Positions 42,828 through 53,850 of a stretch of DNA of 64,000 nucleotides are shown here, one piece after another (the first letter of the stretch is position 1; the number at the start of each line of letters is the position of its first letter). The DNA comes from Oikopleura dioica (Eukaryota > Chordata > Appendicularia > Copelata > Oikopleuridae). Made by a program: the position numbers and the translations under genes. The notes under the pieces were generated by a model, which had not been told where the DNA came from, did not search any database, and was given only the letters and a program-made list of their open reading frames with translations. The stretch covers positions 4,340,001 to 4,404,000 of the forward strand of contig OU015569.1 in assembly GCA_907165135.1 (NCBI GenBank), read 5' to 3'.

Positions 42828-44823
42828 GTCGTTCTCTGTTTCAGCGACTGAATGAAAGGAATTAAGAAAGCGAAGATGTCGATAATTTCGCACTGCTGGT
42901 GGGAGCATAGTATATCGATAACGCAACAGGCGTCACCCCAAACTGATAAATAGAAGAGGGCCGCTTTCTCACAAATATTTTAAGCAAGACAAATTTCAAA
43001 CGTGCATTCTAAGGAATTTCGAATATCCCATAATCTCAAAGAAGAAAAGCACTCATTTATCAACCTGAAAAACTAAGAATCTTTCCATTTTCTAAAAATC
43101 TCAACATTTCTCTCGTTTCTGCAAAAAGGCAGCGATTTTTCTTTACCTTCGTTTTTTTGTGACCATTTCCTACAGAAAATATTTTCTCTCGCCTTTCTCT
43201 CGATGCGTTTAAAATCGACGAAAGTCGGAAATCTGCGGGGGAGGGCTTTGAAGCCGCGATAAATCGAAAAAGAGAATGGGTTAAAATATTAGAGAATTTA
43301 AAAAATGATCGGGAGCGGGCGGCGAGTTAGTTATCGCGGCTCCCTGCTGAGAGGGGCTCGCCGGTGATCCGAGGATTTACTTTCAGATTAATGACACGCC
43401 CGGGGTCGGTTACCTGTCTCGACTGGCTGAACTCGCTGGCTTGCGTTCATTTCCAAAAAATGATATTCAGGTCATGGCTTTTTTGCTTTTCCGAAAGAAA
43501 GTTTGCGCTCTCTTCCTAGGCATATTGATAATGTGCCCCTCAACCCCCGGGGGCACCGCATCGTACCATTTTGCATGTCATTACAATTTTACTCTGAGTC
43601 CTGGCCAACCTACTTCCTCCCTGGCAGGGAGTCCCTGCGCTTTTACTATCGTTACGCGCCCCTTCACAGCGTAAACTGATAGTGTCAAGATGACATTCGA
43701 AAGCGCCTTGTCATGCTCTCTTAATTTCATTTCCTTCAAATGAGATTTAGTATAACAAATTCGTTTCTTCTTGTATCCGTTTGTTATAAATTATATATCA
43801 ATTTTGAATTGAAATTAAGAGCAATTCACCTTTGAATTTGTTGTTTTTCTTTATCTCTTGAATTTGAAATATTTAGCGTTGAAATCAGAACAGGTAGATC
43901 TTCTTCCAAATCTGCCGATCGGGTCAAGTGAAATGTCCCTTTTGGTGCTTGACCAACCGTGAATTGCTTGTTCATCAAACAAAGCGATTCAGTCATTCCA
44001 AAAAGTGAATGTGAATATGAAAATTAAAGCACCAATGCCAATAAATGCATATTTATCTACAACACCACTCGTATGCATGAATCCCCTCCAGAAGCTATTG
44101 AGTAAAATAAAACAATAATCAAGGAACTCAAATGTGTGCATTTTTAAAGGTTTTAGTTCTAAACCCATTCCGGAATTTGAAATTAAGGAGAACACAACTA
44201 CCAGTAATCGGTATTTTCAGGTGAGTGACGAGTCAACGTGAAACGGAGGAGCTCAATTATGGCACGTGGTACGCTAGAGCGGTTCCGCCGGCCAAGAATC
44301 ATAAATTCAGATGTGCATACCTCGCCAATACCCCCTTTGTGATGTAATCCTGTTCTATTTTGAAAATAAATCACCGGCGCCGAGCTTTCGTAATTATCCT
44401 CTAAAGGCACCCGCACAAAGAAATATCTTATCGAATCTAAGCTCCTCTGAGATCCACGTTATGGCAGCCCTCTCCCGTTCTCAGACAAGGCACTGGTTCT
44501 CCTAAAGTTTTACTCGCGCCAATTACTGATTCTGACCATAGTAACAAGCTCCGCCTCGAAAAAAAAATATAGACTTTGTGTTGTTCATGCGAAGAGATTT
44601 GAAAAGGGAGTCCGAGAAAAAAGTGAAATCATGGAGGAGAATCTCAGTCTTTGAAATGAAAACGAAAGTAATGCGATGAGAACTTTGGATAAATCTTAAT
44701 AAAATAAACTATTTATGGTATAAAAGCTCTTCAAAAATATAAAAACAACTATTCAAAATACACCCGTTTTGGCATCTTTTACAAACCCTTGTCGTCTTGT
44801 AAGAACATCAACTCTCTCGTTAT
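42828..44823. other. Intergenic region with promoter and a doubtful small minus-strand gene
   Basis: The stretch 42828-43440 is the likely promoter side of the acidic-protein gene. Minus-strand frames at 44416-44198 (MRVPLEDNYESSAPVIYF) and 44195-43989 (ending DKYAFIGIGALIFIFTFTFW, a membrane helix) might be exons of one small membrane protein, but no GT-AG join keeps the frame. The rest has no features I can support. Confidence 0.35.
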
Positions 44824-46430
44824 TCAAGCATCAAAAATACCTTCTACTGGGCTGGTCTCTTCTTTGAGTGTTTCTTCATTTCGAGTGGTCTCGTTCTTCA
44901 TCTGCGCTACAGCAGCGGAAATTGCATCAGCCGCTAATTTCTGCGCCAAGTCAAGTTCTAAACGAAATTTACAAAAATCAATCGAATCGATCACTCCTGT
45001 ACGCGTAAGAGATTACTTTCATTTGTATTCCGCTTGGATTAAGTCATCTAACTCACTAAACTCATTGCCCTGAACCTAATCAATACGCACTTTGAAAGCA
45101 CAGTGATGACCCGCTATCAATCGCTTTATAAAATTAAGACCCTCTCTCAGCTGGATTATTATAATCAAGCAAACAGCATTTCAATTATCAAAAAGTCTAC
45201 CTTCAATAAAAAGCTTGATCTTCTTTATTTAAATAAAAATTACATTTGATTGAACTGAATGTTCTTTCCTTACCAACATCAGTATTGTTCAGTGACTGAG
45301 TATCGGCGTGATCGCTCGCTCGTGTTTTGCCAAGTTCATCGTCGTCATCAAGAAAATGTTCCGAGCAAGTAGATGCGGATTTTTCTGTATCCCCTTCTTT
45401 CTGAGATAGTTCGCCTGCAGTTTCGGTGACTGATTCCGAAATTTCTCCAGTCTCTTAATTTTTTTTTCAAAAAAACGTTTGGGAAGAGAAATCGTACCTT
45501 TTTCTCTAGTTGCCTGTTCGGTAGTTGTATCCATTTCTTCTTCCTGAGTTTCTGTTGATTTGAGTGAGTATTCCTTCATGGGGTCTTGCATTTCCTTTGT
45601 CTCTATTCAGGGATTAAGTGCAGTTAATTGGATTGAAGAGCGGTTTCATGTCGAGCTGGGTTGTCTCTGGATTTCTAAATCGAGCTACAAACTCTTCCCA
45701 GGCCTGGTTCAAGGACAAACTCGCCCAGCTGACGGCGCCAATGGAATGTGCCGCTCAGTTTACGTGATTTCTGAGGCAAAGGGTTAACTTTTGATATACT
45801 CTTCGCCCTTTCTGAAAGGAGCCGGTCTCAATGCCGAGCATAAATCATCGAACTCTAAATCTCAGCTCGAACTCGATTCGTCAGCTTTTTTCGCTGAACG
45901 ATTTTTCCTTTCTCCAGTCTTTTTTTAACTTTATACTCATGTCTCTATTTTGCCATAAAAAAAAATTAAAAAAAAAATACATTAGAAATAACTTTATAAT
46001 TGAAAAAAGATAACCCGTCTATACACCGCGATAAACGTCCTCTGCTCATTCTCATATCTCTGATAGAAGAGAAACTGAGATTTCCCTAAATGCAATTTTT
46101 AACAACTTTTGGAAGCAATTAAAGCTGCTCACCTGGAGCTGTCGGTAGATGAGAGTGCATTTGAAAACGACCGTGTTTATCCTCCCCGTAGCCTTTTACT
46201 TTCGGCAGGAGAAGCATTTCCGCCGCGAAATCTTCGCTCTCTCCGTTGATGCAAAGCTTTCCTCGCCATTTTTGCATCTCGTGGTCCTCACTCTGATCGG
46301 AATCGGAGTTGTTCATCCTCATCGCGGCCATGCTCTCTCTAAGTGAGTTAAAACTCTTTGTGATTTCTCTGAACTGTGCTTTAATCACTTCCGCGTCCAA
46401 GTCGCTAGTTTTTCCATTTTCGAAGCTCAT
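44824..46430 (-). CDS. Small acidic protein with candidate PKA-anchoring helix (AKAP-like)
   Basis: Exons on the minus strand join with phase-1 GT-AG introns. The start MSFENGKTSDLDAEVIKAQF at 46430 follows TTGATTTCAG by about 34 nt. Next comes a conserved-looking block, MQKWRGKLCINGESEDFAAE with MLLLPKVKGYG and KHGRFQMHSHLPTAP. Acidic linkers follow (EEEMDTTTEQATREK, CSEHFLDDDDELGKTRASDH), and the final exon holds LDLAQKLAADAISAAVAQ before the stop at 44824. That helix has the regular small/hydrophobic spacing of AKAP RII/RI-docking helices. The gene would encode about 240 residues. Anchoring of PKA is inferred from the helix alone; the remainder matches no family I know. Confidence 0.6.
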
Positions 46431-46640
46431 CCTTTTTTCGAGTCTATGACTGAGGAAGAAGCTCGCTGAAATCAAGGGGTTCACTTCCAAAGTAAATACC
46501 TCCCGCGCTACTGCTCAAACTTGAAGTTGCTTTGGCCAATCTATCACTCAATCATCACGCCTTGATAAATGCCAGCCGATTTATTGTACAGATATTTTTT
46601 ATATAAAATGAGTAAAGCGGAAATATTTGTATAAAAGTGT

Positions 46641-49600
46641 TCATTTTGAATTAGTCGCAAATAGCTCCAGAGCGACCACAACGGCAGGAATTCTTTCCAA
46701 CGCATTCGTTCGGCCAGTAATTACGAGTTCCATACCGATTTTCACAATAGATGAGACAAGGCCCTTGATTAATTTTTTATTGGCGGCAAATGATAATTTC
46801 AAACCTGTGCAAATCGGATTTTCGACAGTATTGCCGAGCTTGGACCTAAGATCGTTGACAATTCTCTTTGTGAACTTCTTCTGGTCAGTAATATTCTCGC
46901 AGCCGCATTTAGATGATGTTGATAGTCCTTGGCAGTTGCTAAATTGCGCATTCGTGCACTGATTTGTTCCTTTAAAGTTTGAATATGTAGAACAGTAGTT
47001 TGGATCACGGAAACGCCAGTTTTTCTTCATCGTCTTGACATGATTCCCTTGAGGCGTGTAATGACATACTGTATAAGTAGACATAAGAACAGAAGGAACT
47101 GTATTCGGAGGCTAATTTATAGTTTCGAAACTGTCTTTAATATTTCTCATAAATTTTGCTCGAAACCGTTCCTGTTTGATTGGGAGTTGAACAGTTCCAC
47201 AACCAATTTTAGTTGTATCGGGCCAGAGAAGTGCAGTCAAGTGCCCGACAGGATCTTTTCCACGTCTTCCTTTCGTTGGATTTTTTGGATTGAAGTAGAA
47301 GATCTCGGCGTACCATCGGTAAACTGATTCACTACATGGACTTCCGTTTTCTGTCAAGTCCCAAGCGATGTTTTCACCGATGTTTACACCGCGCCAGGGC
47401 GAGTTTTGCTCTGAGTGTGGCCAGTTTTTAGTCTTCTTTGCGATTTTCTTCATATTGGGACCAAGCTTTGCACGATGAACTAGCTCACCAGCCCAAGCCT
47501 GGGCACTTTTAGCTAGATCAGGGTTCCAAGTGAGCTCTGGTAAACGATGGATTGCTCTGAAGAAGTTGTGGTAGTCGAGACACTCTTGATTGAAAGGATT
47601 CAACGAATAGCCATCACCGGTCAATGGCATGCCATATTCATTGACTGGTTTGTATCGCCTCTGTTGCGGATTGCATCTCCAATTATTACATTCTTCCTCA
47701 TCGAATTGACTTCCTGGACATCCCTGAAGTCCTGGCGTTCCATTGAAACATGGTCGGCGCCGATTTCTCTTTCCGCCTCCACATTCGGCGGAGCATTCGC
47801 TCCATTCGCCCCATTCTGTCCAGAAATTACAGTACTGACGCACAACACAGGGCATTTTTTGAGTTGGATATGTTTTTGTCGATTCATTCTTGCAAGGGCC
47901 GGCCACACACGATAAATGTCTTGTCATGAAACCTTGGCCGCACTTTTTAGAGCATGAGCCCCACTCGCTCCAGTCTCCCCATCTGCTTGTCTGACCGTCT
48001 GGACAAAGGATCATTGCGCAAGACTTCGGCTCCTGATGATAGGATAAAATTTTGCCAGTTGATCGGTTATGTGGACAACCTCTTTGGCATGCACGCTCTC
48101 TCCATTGAATCCCACCGCCACAAGTGCGAGAACAAGCCGTCCAGTTAGTCCATTCCGTCCACCCAACAACCTTTTTTCTGAAATTATTATCCAGTTATTC
48201 GAAAATCACTAGTTTTTTAACCTGACGATTCGATTTGGAGGCAGTTTATTTCGATAATTATCTAAGCTTTTAGGCGCTTTTGTTACTTTTTCGACTTCCT
48301 CAAACTCTTCTTCTTCTTCTAAGAACCCTTGAAAGTCTGCTAGCATAGACCCTATGGGTTCTTCTTCTTCCTCTTCTTCTACTTCTTTTCCTCCCCACCT
48401 ATTTGCAAAATATTCCGTTGTCATTTCGAATGTCGTAGTTTCGACCTTTTCTTCTTCTTCAGTTTCTTCATCTTCCAATTCTGTTCTTGATATTTTTTCT
48501 GTCGTAGTTCTCGGAGCTTGTGTAGTACGAAGTGCTCCGGGACAATTCGGCTTACATGGAACTATTTGGACCCAAGGCGTCGGGTTTTGACCGAAATGAT
48601 CTTTTGGCGTACACGATTTAGGATCACCACTACAACTTCTTATTCGTCTTTTCATTCCCTTTTGCCCACATCTTCCAAGACAGAAGCTCCACCTTCCCCA
48701 TTCTTCCCATGAATTGAGCGCCTCCGTCATTGTAGTTGACTTAGTCGTTGTTGAAGTCGAAATGAAAGACACAGACTCCGTCGGAGAAAAAGTTTCTACG
48801 GTTGTACTCGTTTGTGTTGTTTTCGTTGTTGTTGAACATATTTTCACACAGGGAGCAATTTCCATCCAGGGTCTGTCTTTCATGTCTTGCAATGATTGTA
48901 AACAGGAACCCTGAGCCCCTTCACACTTTCTCTGTCGTCTCTTTATACCATTCTCGCCACATTTTCCCAAGCATCCAGTCCACATGCCCCATTCTCCCCA
49001 ATTTCCCTTCGTTTTTGACGCAGAAATAGTGAAAGGATTACCGATTGGCTTTGAAACTTCTCTTTTTGTAGTGGTCATTATTTTTGCTCTCGTTGTTGTC
49101 TTTATAGTTGTTGTTGTACTTTTTGTTGAAGTCGTTGTTGTAGTCGTGGCTGTAGTCGTTGTTGTAGTCGTAGTTGAAGTCGTAGTTGCTGTTGTGGTAG
49201 TTCTTTTTTCTGTCGTTGTCGATGTTTTTATTGTCAAACAACTGCACTTTCTCACATCGAGCCAGGGCTTCCTCAATTTTTTAACTGTCGTCGGCTTTAG
49301 TTTCAAACAAACCGCACCTAAAGTGCTACATTTGCGCGCTCGTTTTTGAAGGCCAGTGTTCCCATTTATGCATCCACTACAAGACGACCATTCTTGCCAG
49401 TCTAGCCAGCGAGGATTTGCATCACTGTTCGTTATTTGAGTAATAGCTTTATTGATTGTTTGTGATGTTGCTGTTGCTTTAGTGAGTGTTGTAGCTACTG
49501 TGCTAGTTGTTGTTGCCGTTGTTGTAGTTCGCAAGTGAACTATTGGTTGATCCATAAGCATAATCATGTCTGAATTTTGACACTTCCCCTGGCATCGCTG

Positions 49601-51298
49601 GATATCAAGCCAGGGTTTCTCTTCTTTTGGATTAGTTGAGTCGACTAAACAGCTACCTCGCGGACCGCTGCACCCCCTTGTTCTTCTCCGCATTCCACGC
49701 TCGGAACAACTTGCTGAGCAAGAAGACCACTGACTCCAGTCTGCCCATTTTGGCCGTAAAGAAATGTTTTCCATTCGTCTTGCTTGAATCAGTGACGCAA
49801 ATATAGGTACAGGGGTTTTAGGAAGATTAGGGGTGGAATTAATTGTTGAGATCCTAGAATTCGTTGATGCCAAAGTTATTGTTTTGGATGTCTTGGTTTC
49901 TGTTGTTGTGGTTGTTGTTGTGGGTGTTGTTGTGGTTGTTGTGGTTGTTTTTGTTGTTGTGGTTGTTGTGGTTGTGGTTGTTGTTGTTGTTGTGGATGTG
50001 GATGTTGTCGTTGTGATTTTAGTTGTCGTGGTTGTAGTTGTCTTTATCGTTGACGTGTTTACTGAACCCTCGGTTATAGTCATTGGCACTTTTGTTGTAG
50101 TTTTTCTTTTTCTGAGTACCCGTCGGAATTTGTTTGGCATGGATGAAGTTTTACTTTGTTTTGAAAGAAATGGTCTCTTTGATGATGGTTAGATAATGGG
50201 TTTTCAATTGAAAATTTCAATAATTTGTTTCTACCAAAGAAGTTTCAAAAATTTAACCAAACTTTGTTGTTGATAACGGTTTTGTTGAGAATGCCCTTTG
50301 TCCAGTCATTATGCTCATAACTGGAAAATTAATTGATCCATCATGCTTACAAGAAGGCTCGCAGCGAGTTTGTTCAACCCAGGGCGTTTTGGATTCGTTC
50401 GTAGAGAGTTTCAAACAGCTGCCTTTTGGTCCATTGCATCCTCTTGTTCGGCGTCTTATTTTTTGGCTTAGATAAATGGATGAAATAAAAAAAGCTGTCA
50501 CCTAAATCCAATTTTTCCACATTGGCCTAGACAAGTAGACCATTCTGACCAATTATCCCACGCTATAGTTTGGTCAATACTCGTAGCTCCCGTCTTTTGT
50601 TGGAAAAAGTCAGGTGGAATCGATACGGATGCGGATCTTTGAAATGGATTTATTGCTGTACTTTTCTTAGTAGTCGATAGAGTGCTCGTCATCCGTTGAG
50701 TTGTTGTAGTCGAAGTTGATGTCGTAGTTGAAGTTGTTATTTCTGCTGTGGTTGGGTTGCTCCTTTTGTCTTGAGTTTCTGTCACGCAGTCAGGAATACA
50801 CCGCGTAGACTTTGACGGTTATAGGCAATAAATTAGTGACTATTCAAGTTTCACTCAATCGTAAATACCAATTATTCGAATAATCACTTTCAATTAATAC
50901 ATATATGGGTATTATATAACCGAGACCTGGACCCACGGGGTCTTATCACGACCACTGTAAACTTGTTTGCATTGACCTTGAAGACCGTGGCATAGTCGGG
51001 TTCGTTTCGACGAGCCAACCTGCTTCCTTCCTTGATCGCAAGGACCATAGCAAGTATCCCATTCGCCCCATTCACCCCAGCCAGCAGGCATTCTCATTTG
51101 CCAGCTGTTCCACCTGTAATGACAACAAGGTTCAAATCCTTTGAATCCAGTGCCAGTGCAGCAAGTCGGAGTCAACTCTGTCGTATCGTTCTGATCAGCC
51201 ATCGACCAGAGGCGAGTAGCAAATGGCATCCCAACTGCTCGATTGCCGGCCACATTCGCCAGAACCGTTGGCTCCACACCGCTTCTTAGAGTTTTCAA
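46641..51298 (-). CDS. Secreted mosaic protein: nine TSP1 repeats with Thr-rich linkers plus CAP/SCP domain
   Basis: On the minus strand nine thrombospondin type-1 repeats are recognisable by their Trp ladders: WGEWGEWDTC (51.1 kb), WDNWSEWSTC (50.55), WADWSQWSSC (49.75), WLDWQEWSSC (49.4), WGEWGMWTGC (48.98), WEEWGRWSFC (48.7), WTEWTNWTAC (48.15), WGDWSEWGSC (47.97) and WTEWGEWSEC (47.83). The first six end in a PWxxxxxC-type segment and are joined by long Thr tracts that should be O-glycosylated. After the ninth comes a CAP/SCP domain: DYHNFFRAIHRLPELTWNPD, SAQAWAGEL, GENIAWDL, VGHLTALLWPDTTKIGCG and, after an intron, VCHYTPQGN. A Cys-rich tail ends at 46641. The long exon 50140-48209 has 643 open codons. 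The N-terminal signal peptide was not located, so the 5' boundary is provisional. A matrix or house-component role is plausible for an appendicularian. Confidence 0.82.
49870..50060. repeat. Thr-codon (ACN) microsatellite coding for a mucin-like tract
   Basis: On the plus strand this is a dense GTTGTTGTGGTT repeat; in the coding (minus) direction it is ACN codons giving more than 40 Thr with occasional Lys, Ser and Pro. A second such tract lies at about 49080-49200. Confidence 0.8.
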
Positions 51299-51371
51299 AA
51301 GTTAATTAGACGCGCTTAAAAAAACAGAGATAAGAAAGAATGGGATTAGTCGCGCATTATTTCAGTCTATT

Positions 51372-51593
51372 TTAGAGTTCGCAATCCAATTTCGGATAGC
51401 AAACTTTCAGATCAGTTTTGGAAACGGGACTGTAATCTTCCTCGGCAACGTAGCCCTTGTAGCCATAGAACTGACCATTTTTCTCATCGCATGGGGTTTT
51501 CATGATTCCCCAACGCTCAAACGTGTCGGTCAGCTTGCAAATATGAATTTCCTTTTCGAACCCGGGTTGCGGCTCGGCGAAGAATGTCACCAT
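51372..51593 (-). CDS. Small Cys-containing protein or terminal exon, not recognised
   Basis: A 73-codon frame, MVTFFAEPQPGFEKEIHICK to SKTDLKVCYPKLDCEL, has four cysteines and a stop at 51372. The frame is open further upstream (RAVYQASARPSSEFKSH precedes the Met), so it may be the last exon of a gene starting near 51750 rather than a whole protein. It ends 75 bp before the TSP1/CAP gene on the same strand. Family unknown. Confidence 0.4.
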   Translation of the reverse strand: MVTFFAEPQPGFEKEIHICKLTDTFERWGIMKTPCDEKNGQFYGYKGYVAEEDYSPVSKTDLKVCYPKLDCEL

Positions 51594-51863
51594 GTGCGAC
51601 TTAAACTCACTCGAAGGACGTGCTGAAGCTTGGTAAACCGCTCTCTTTTTTACGAGAAATTCAGTAAGATAAAGAGTCTTTCAAAGGGCTGAAAGCTGTC
51701 TCAATATTTTCATTTTTATATTGTCCGAAGCGTATTCCGCCCATTACCTTTGTGCGCGATGATCAGATGACTGTGACCGTCTAGGAATGGGACTGATTAG
51801 TCTTTATTTTTCCAGTTGAGTCAACCCTTTTTATTGATATTATTATCATTATAAATTTAGTTT

Positions 51864-52283
51864 TTACGGGAGTATGGTAAAATACGAATCATCAAAGTTT
51901 GATTCAAACAGCCTTTTCTTGAACACAGTTGATCCAAACGCCGAAATCTTGGGCCCGAAATGTCCACTTGGAGACTTGAGCTTCACTGGTGGCGCATTTC
52001 TAAATCCTCGAATGTTGAATTCTTCGATAAAGTCTCTCAAAGGAGCATCAGGGTTCTCTTTGAAAAAATCCATCCTCGCTTTTTCAGTGCTCTCTAAAGA
52101 ATTTCCTTTTCTTTTCAGCGATTTCTGAAACCTCGCAGCAGGAGGCGAAAAAATTTCCCTCTCTTTTTTTGCATCAGAAAAAGACTGCAACTTCAACTTT
52201 TTCAGCTTTCTCCGCTTCACACGGGCTGCTTTCTTACTGTCGCTAACGGAAAAAAGCAATAATAGTAAAACGAAAAACTTCAT
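51864..52283 (-). CDS. Small secreted basic protein with dibasic sites
   Basis: A single exon of 139 codons starts with a strong signal peptide, MKFFVLLLLLFSVSDSKKAA, followed by a very basic segment (RVKRRKLKKLKLQ). Further dibasic or tribasic sites occur (KSLKRKGN, VFKKRL), and the end is FDDSYFTILP at 51864. There are no cysteines in the mature part. This could be a processed precursor or a basic matrix component; no homologue is recognised. Confidence 0.55.
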   Translation of the reverse strand: MKFFVLLLLLFSVSDSKKAARVKRRKLKKLKLQSFSDAKKEREIFSPPAARFQKSLKRKGNSLESTEKARMDFFKENPDAPLRDFIEEFNIRGFRNAPPVKLKSPSGHFGPKISAFGSTVFKKRLFESNFDDSYFTILP

Positions 52284-53850
52284 TCTTCTTGCTTTGAGAT
52301 ATTTGCAACTAAACTAGCTCTAGAATAGCTAAAGCGGATTCAGGAGAGGCGAAACGAATGTGATTACGAGAGTTTCAACAAAACCGTGTCCAGCTAGCCC
52401 CAATGCACTGAATTGATTCAACCCACTAACATACTTGGTGGAGACAAACATAATTAGATCATTTTTCCAAGGCAATCTCTCTGTATTCCACAAAATTGAT
52501 TGTGTCTCGTCAAAATATGAAAATTCGAATAAAATTGTACGCTCATTTCTTAAATCAACCGATAGAAGAGAATTGTTATCGAAATAGAACTTCTTTTGAA
52601 AAAAAAAATATGAATTATTTTAGTTCGACGGAAGTGAACTGCGAATAAATTCAAAGGTAAGCGTCTGTATTATGAGTCTTATGAGTTTAATTCGAGTTAA
52701 TTACAGTATTTAATTAACTTCATGCTGATTCTAAATCATTTTTAAAAAGTCAACTATCAAGGAATACCGCCGGTGTCTGTGGGTGGTAGAGTGAGAAACT
52801 GCAGTAGTAAGTGAACGATAATAAAAACGGTGAGTTAGAATTCTCAATCCTGGTGATTGCGAAGCTAGTGAGTGGCCCTGCTCCATAAAAGGAGAAGTCC
52901 ACCGCTCGTCCCTAATTACGCGCTTACGCCCGAGATCCTATGAATACCCAAGAACAATAAGTCCCCCAAACTTTTTTTAACTTTTAACAAAGACGAATTA
53001 TTTAAAAAAGAAAGAGCAACCGTCGGAGAAAGAGCTACGCGGGAAATAGAGACAACACGGTAAAAAGTAAGAAAAATCGAGAGTCTCAAAAGAAGAACAA
53101 GTAGCAACTTCGAATTTGTCGCACGAAATCAGTACTTGGAAGGTTAGTACAGAGTGCGTGACAGACATGATGGATAGAGCACACAATTGATTTGGAAATG
53201 ATTTTTGTACACAGAGTGATATTAGAGAATATTTTGAAGACTGATGGAAGAATAAAGATTAATTTTCAAATGGGGCTTGATTGACGCGTCCTTCCATATT
53301 TTTTTCGTTAACGGTATGTTCGATAAGCATATTTTACTAATTAAACAGTTTCTATGGGTAATCCTCTTTTTCCTTAGATACTATCTAGATAGGAATAAGC
53401 ACTCAGAGAAAGTGATCTGTTTGATGATTACTTGGGCACCTTCATCCGTAAAGTATTTTATGTTGAAAGAATACTATATCCTTAGCTTGGTCATACTTGA
53501 GTGGAGCTTTTCACCCGCGCTATCGAATTTGCTCCCTGATATTCAAAAGTATCCAATCGAGAAAATATCAAGGTAAAAACTTGTACGACGCCATGAATAA
53601 ACAGGGCTGATTGATGTTTTCCTCTTCGTTACGGGGCTATTTCGTTAACTGGGTTTTGATCACGCCTGGGCGCTCTGTTACGAGAAGAAAAGATCGTAAA
53701 AAAGGCAAAAGAGAAGACTCACTCTCAGTGTTGCGCGGCGCATAATAATATTTTGCCCTTTACGCCTTTCTGCCAGTTTTTTAAACAAAGCAAGAGAGAT
53801 TTAAATAAAGAGTTTAGACTTTGACAAGGAATTGAAGCAACAGTGGAGAA
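52284..53850. other. Non-coding interval, 1.6 kb
   Basis: AT-rich sequence with no supported gene. The stretch 52770-52940 is more GC-balanced and contains short complementary pieces, but no RNA family is recognised. The right end is presumably the promoter of the Ig-domain gene. Confidence 0.5.

Noticed and set aside
48984-50192. Val-rich plus-strand open frames
   Set aside because: They are the complement of Thr codon tracts in the TSP1/CAP gene.
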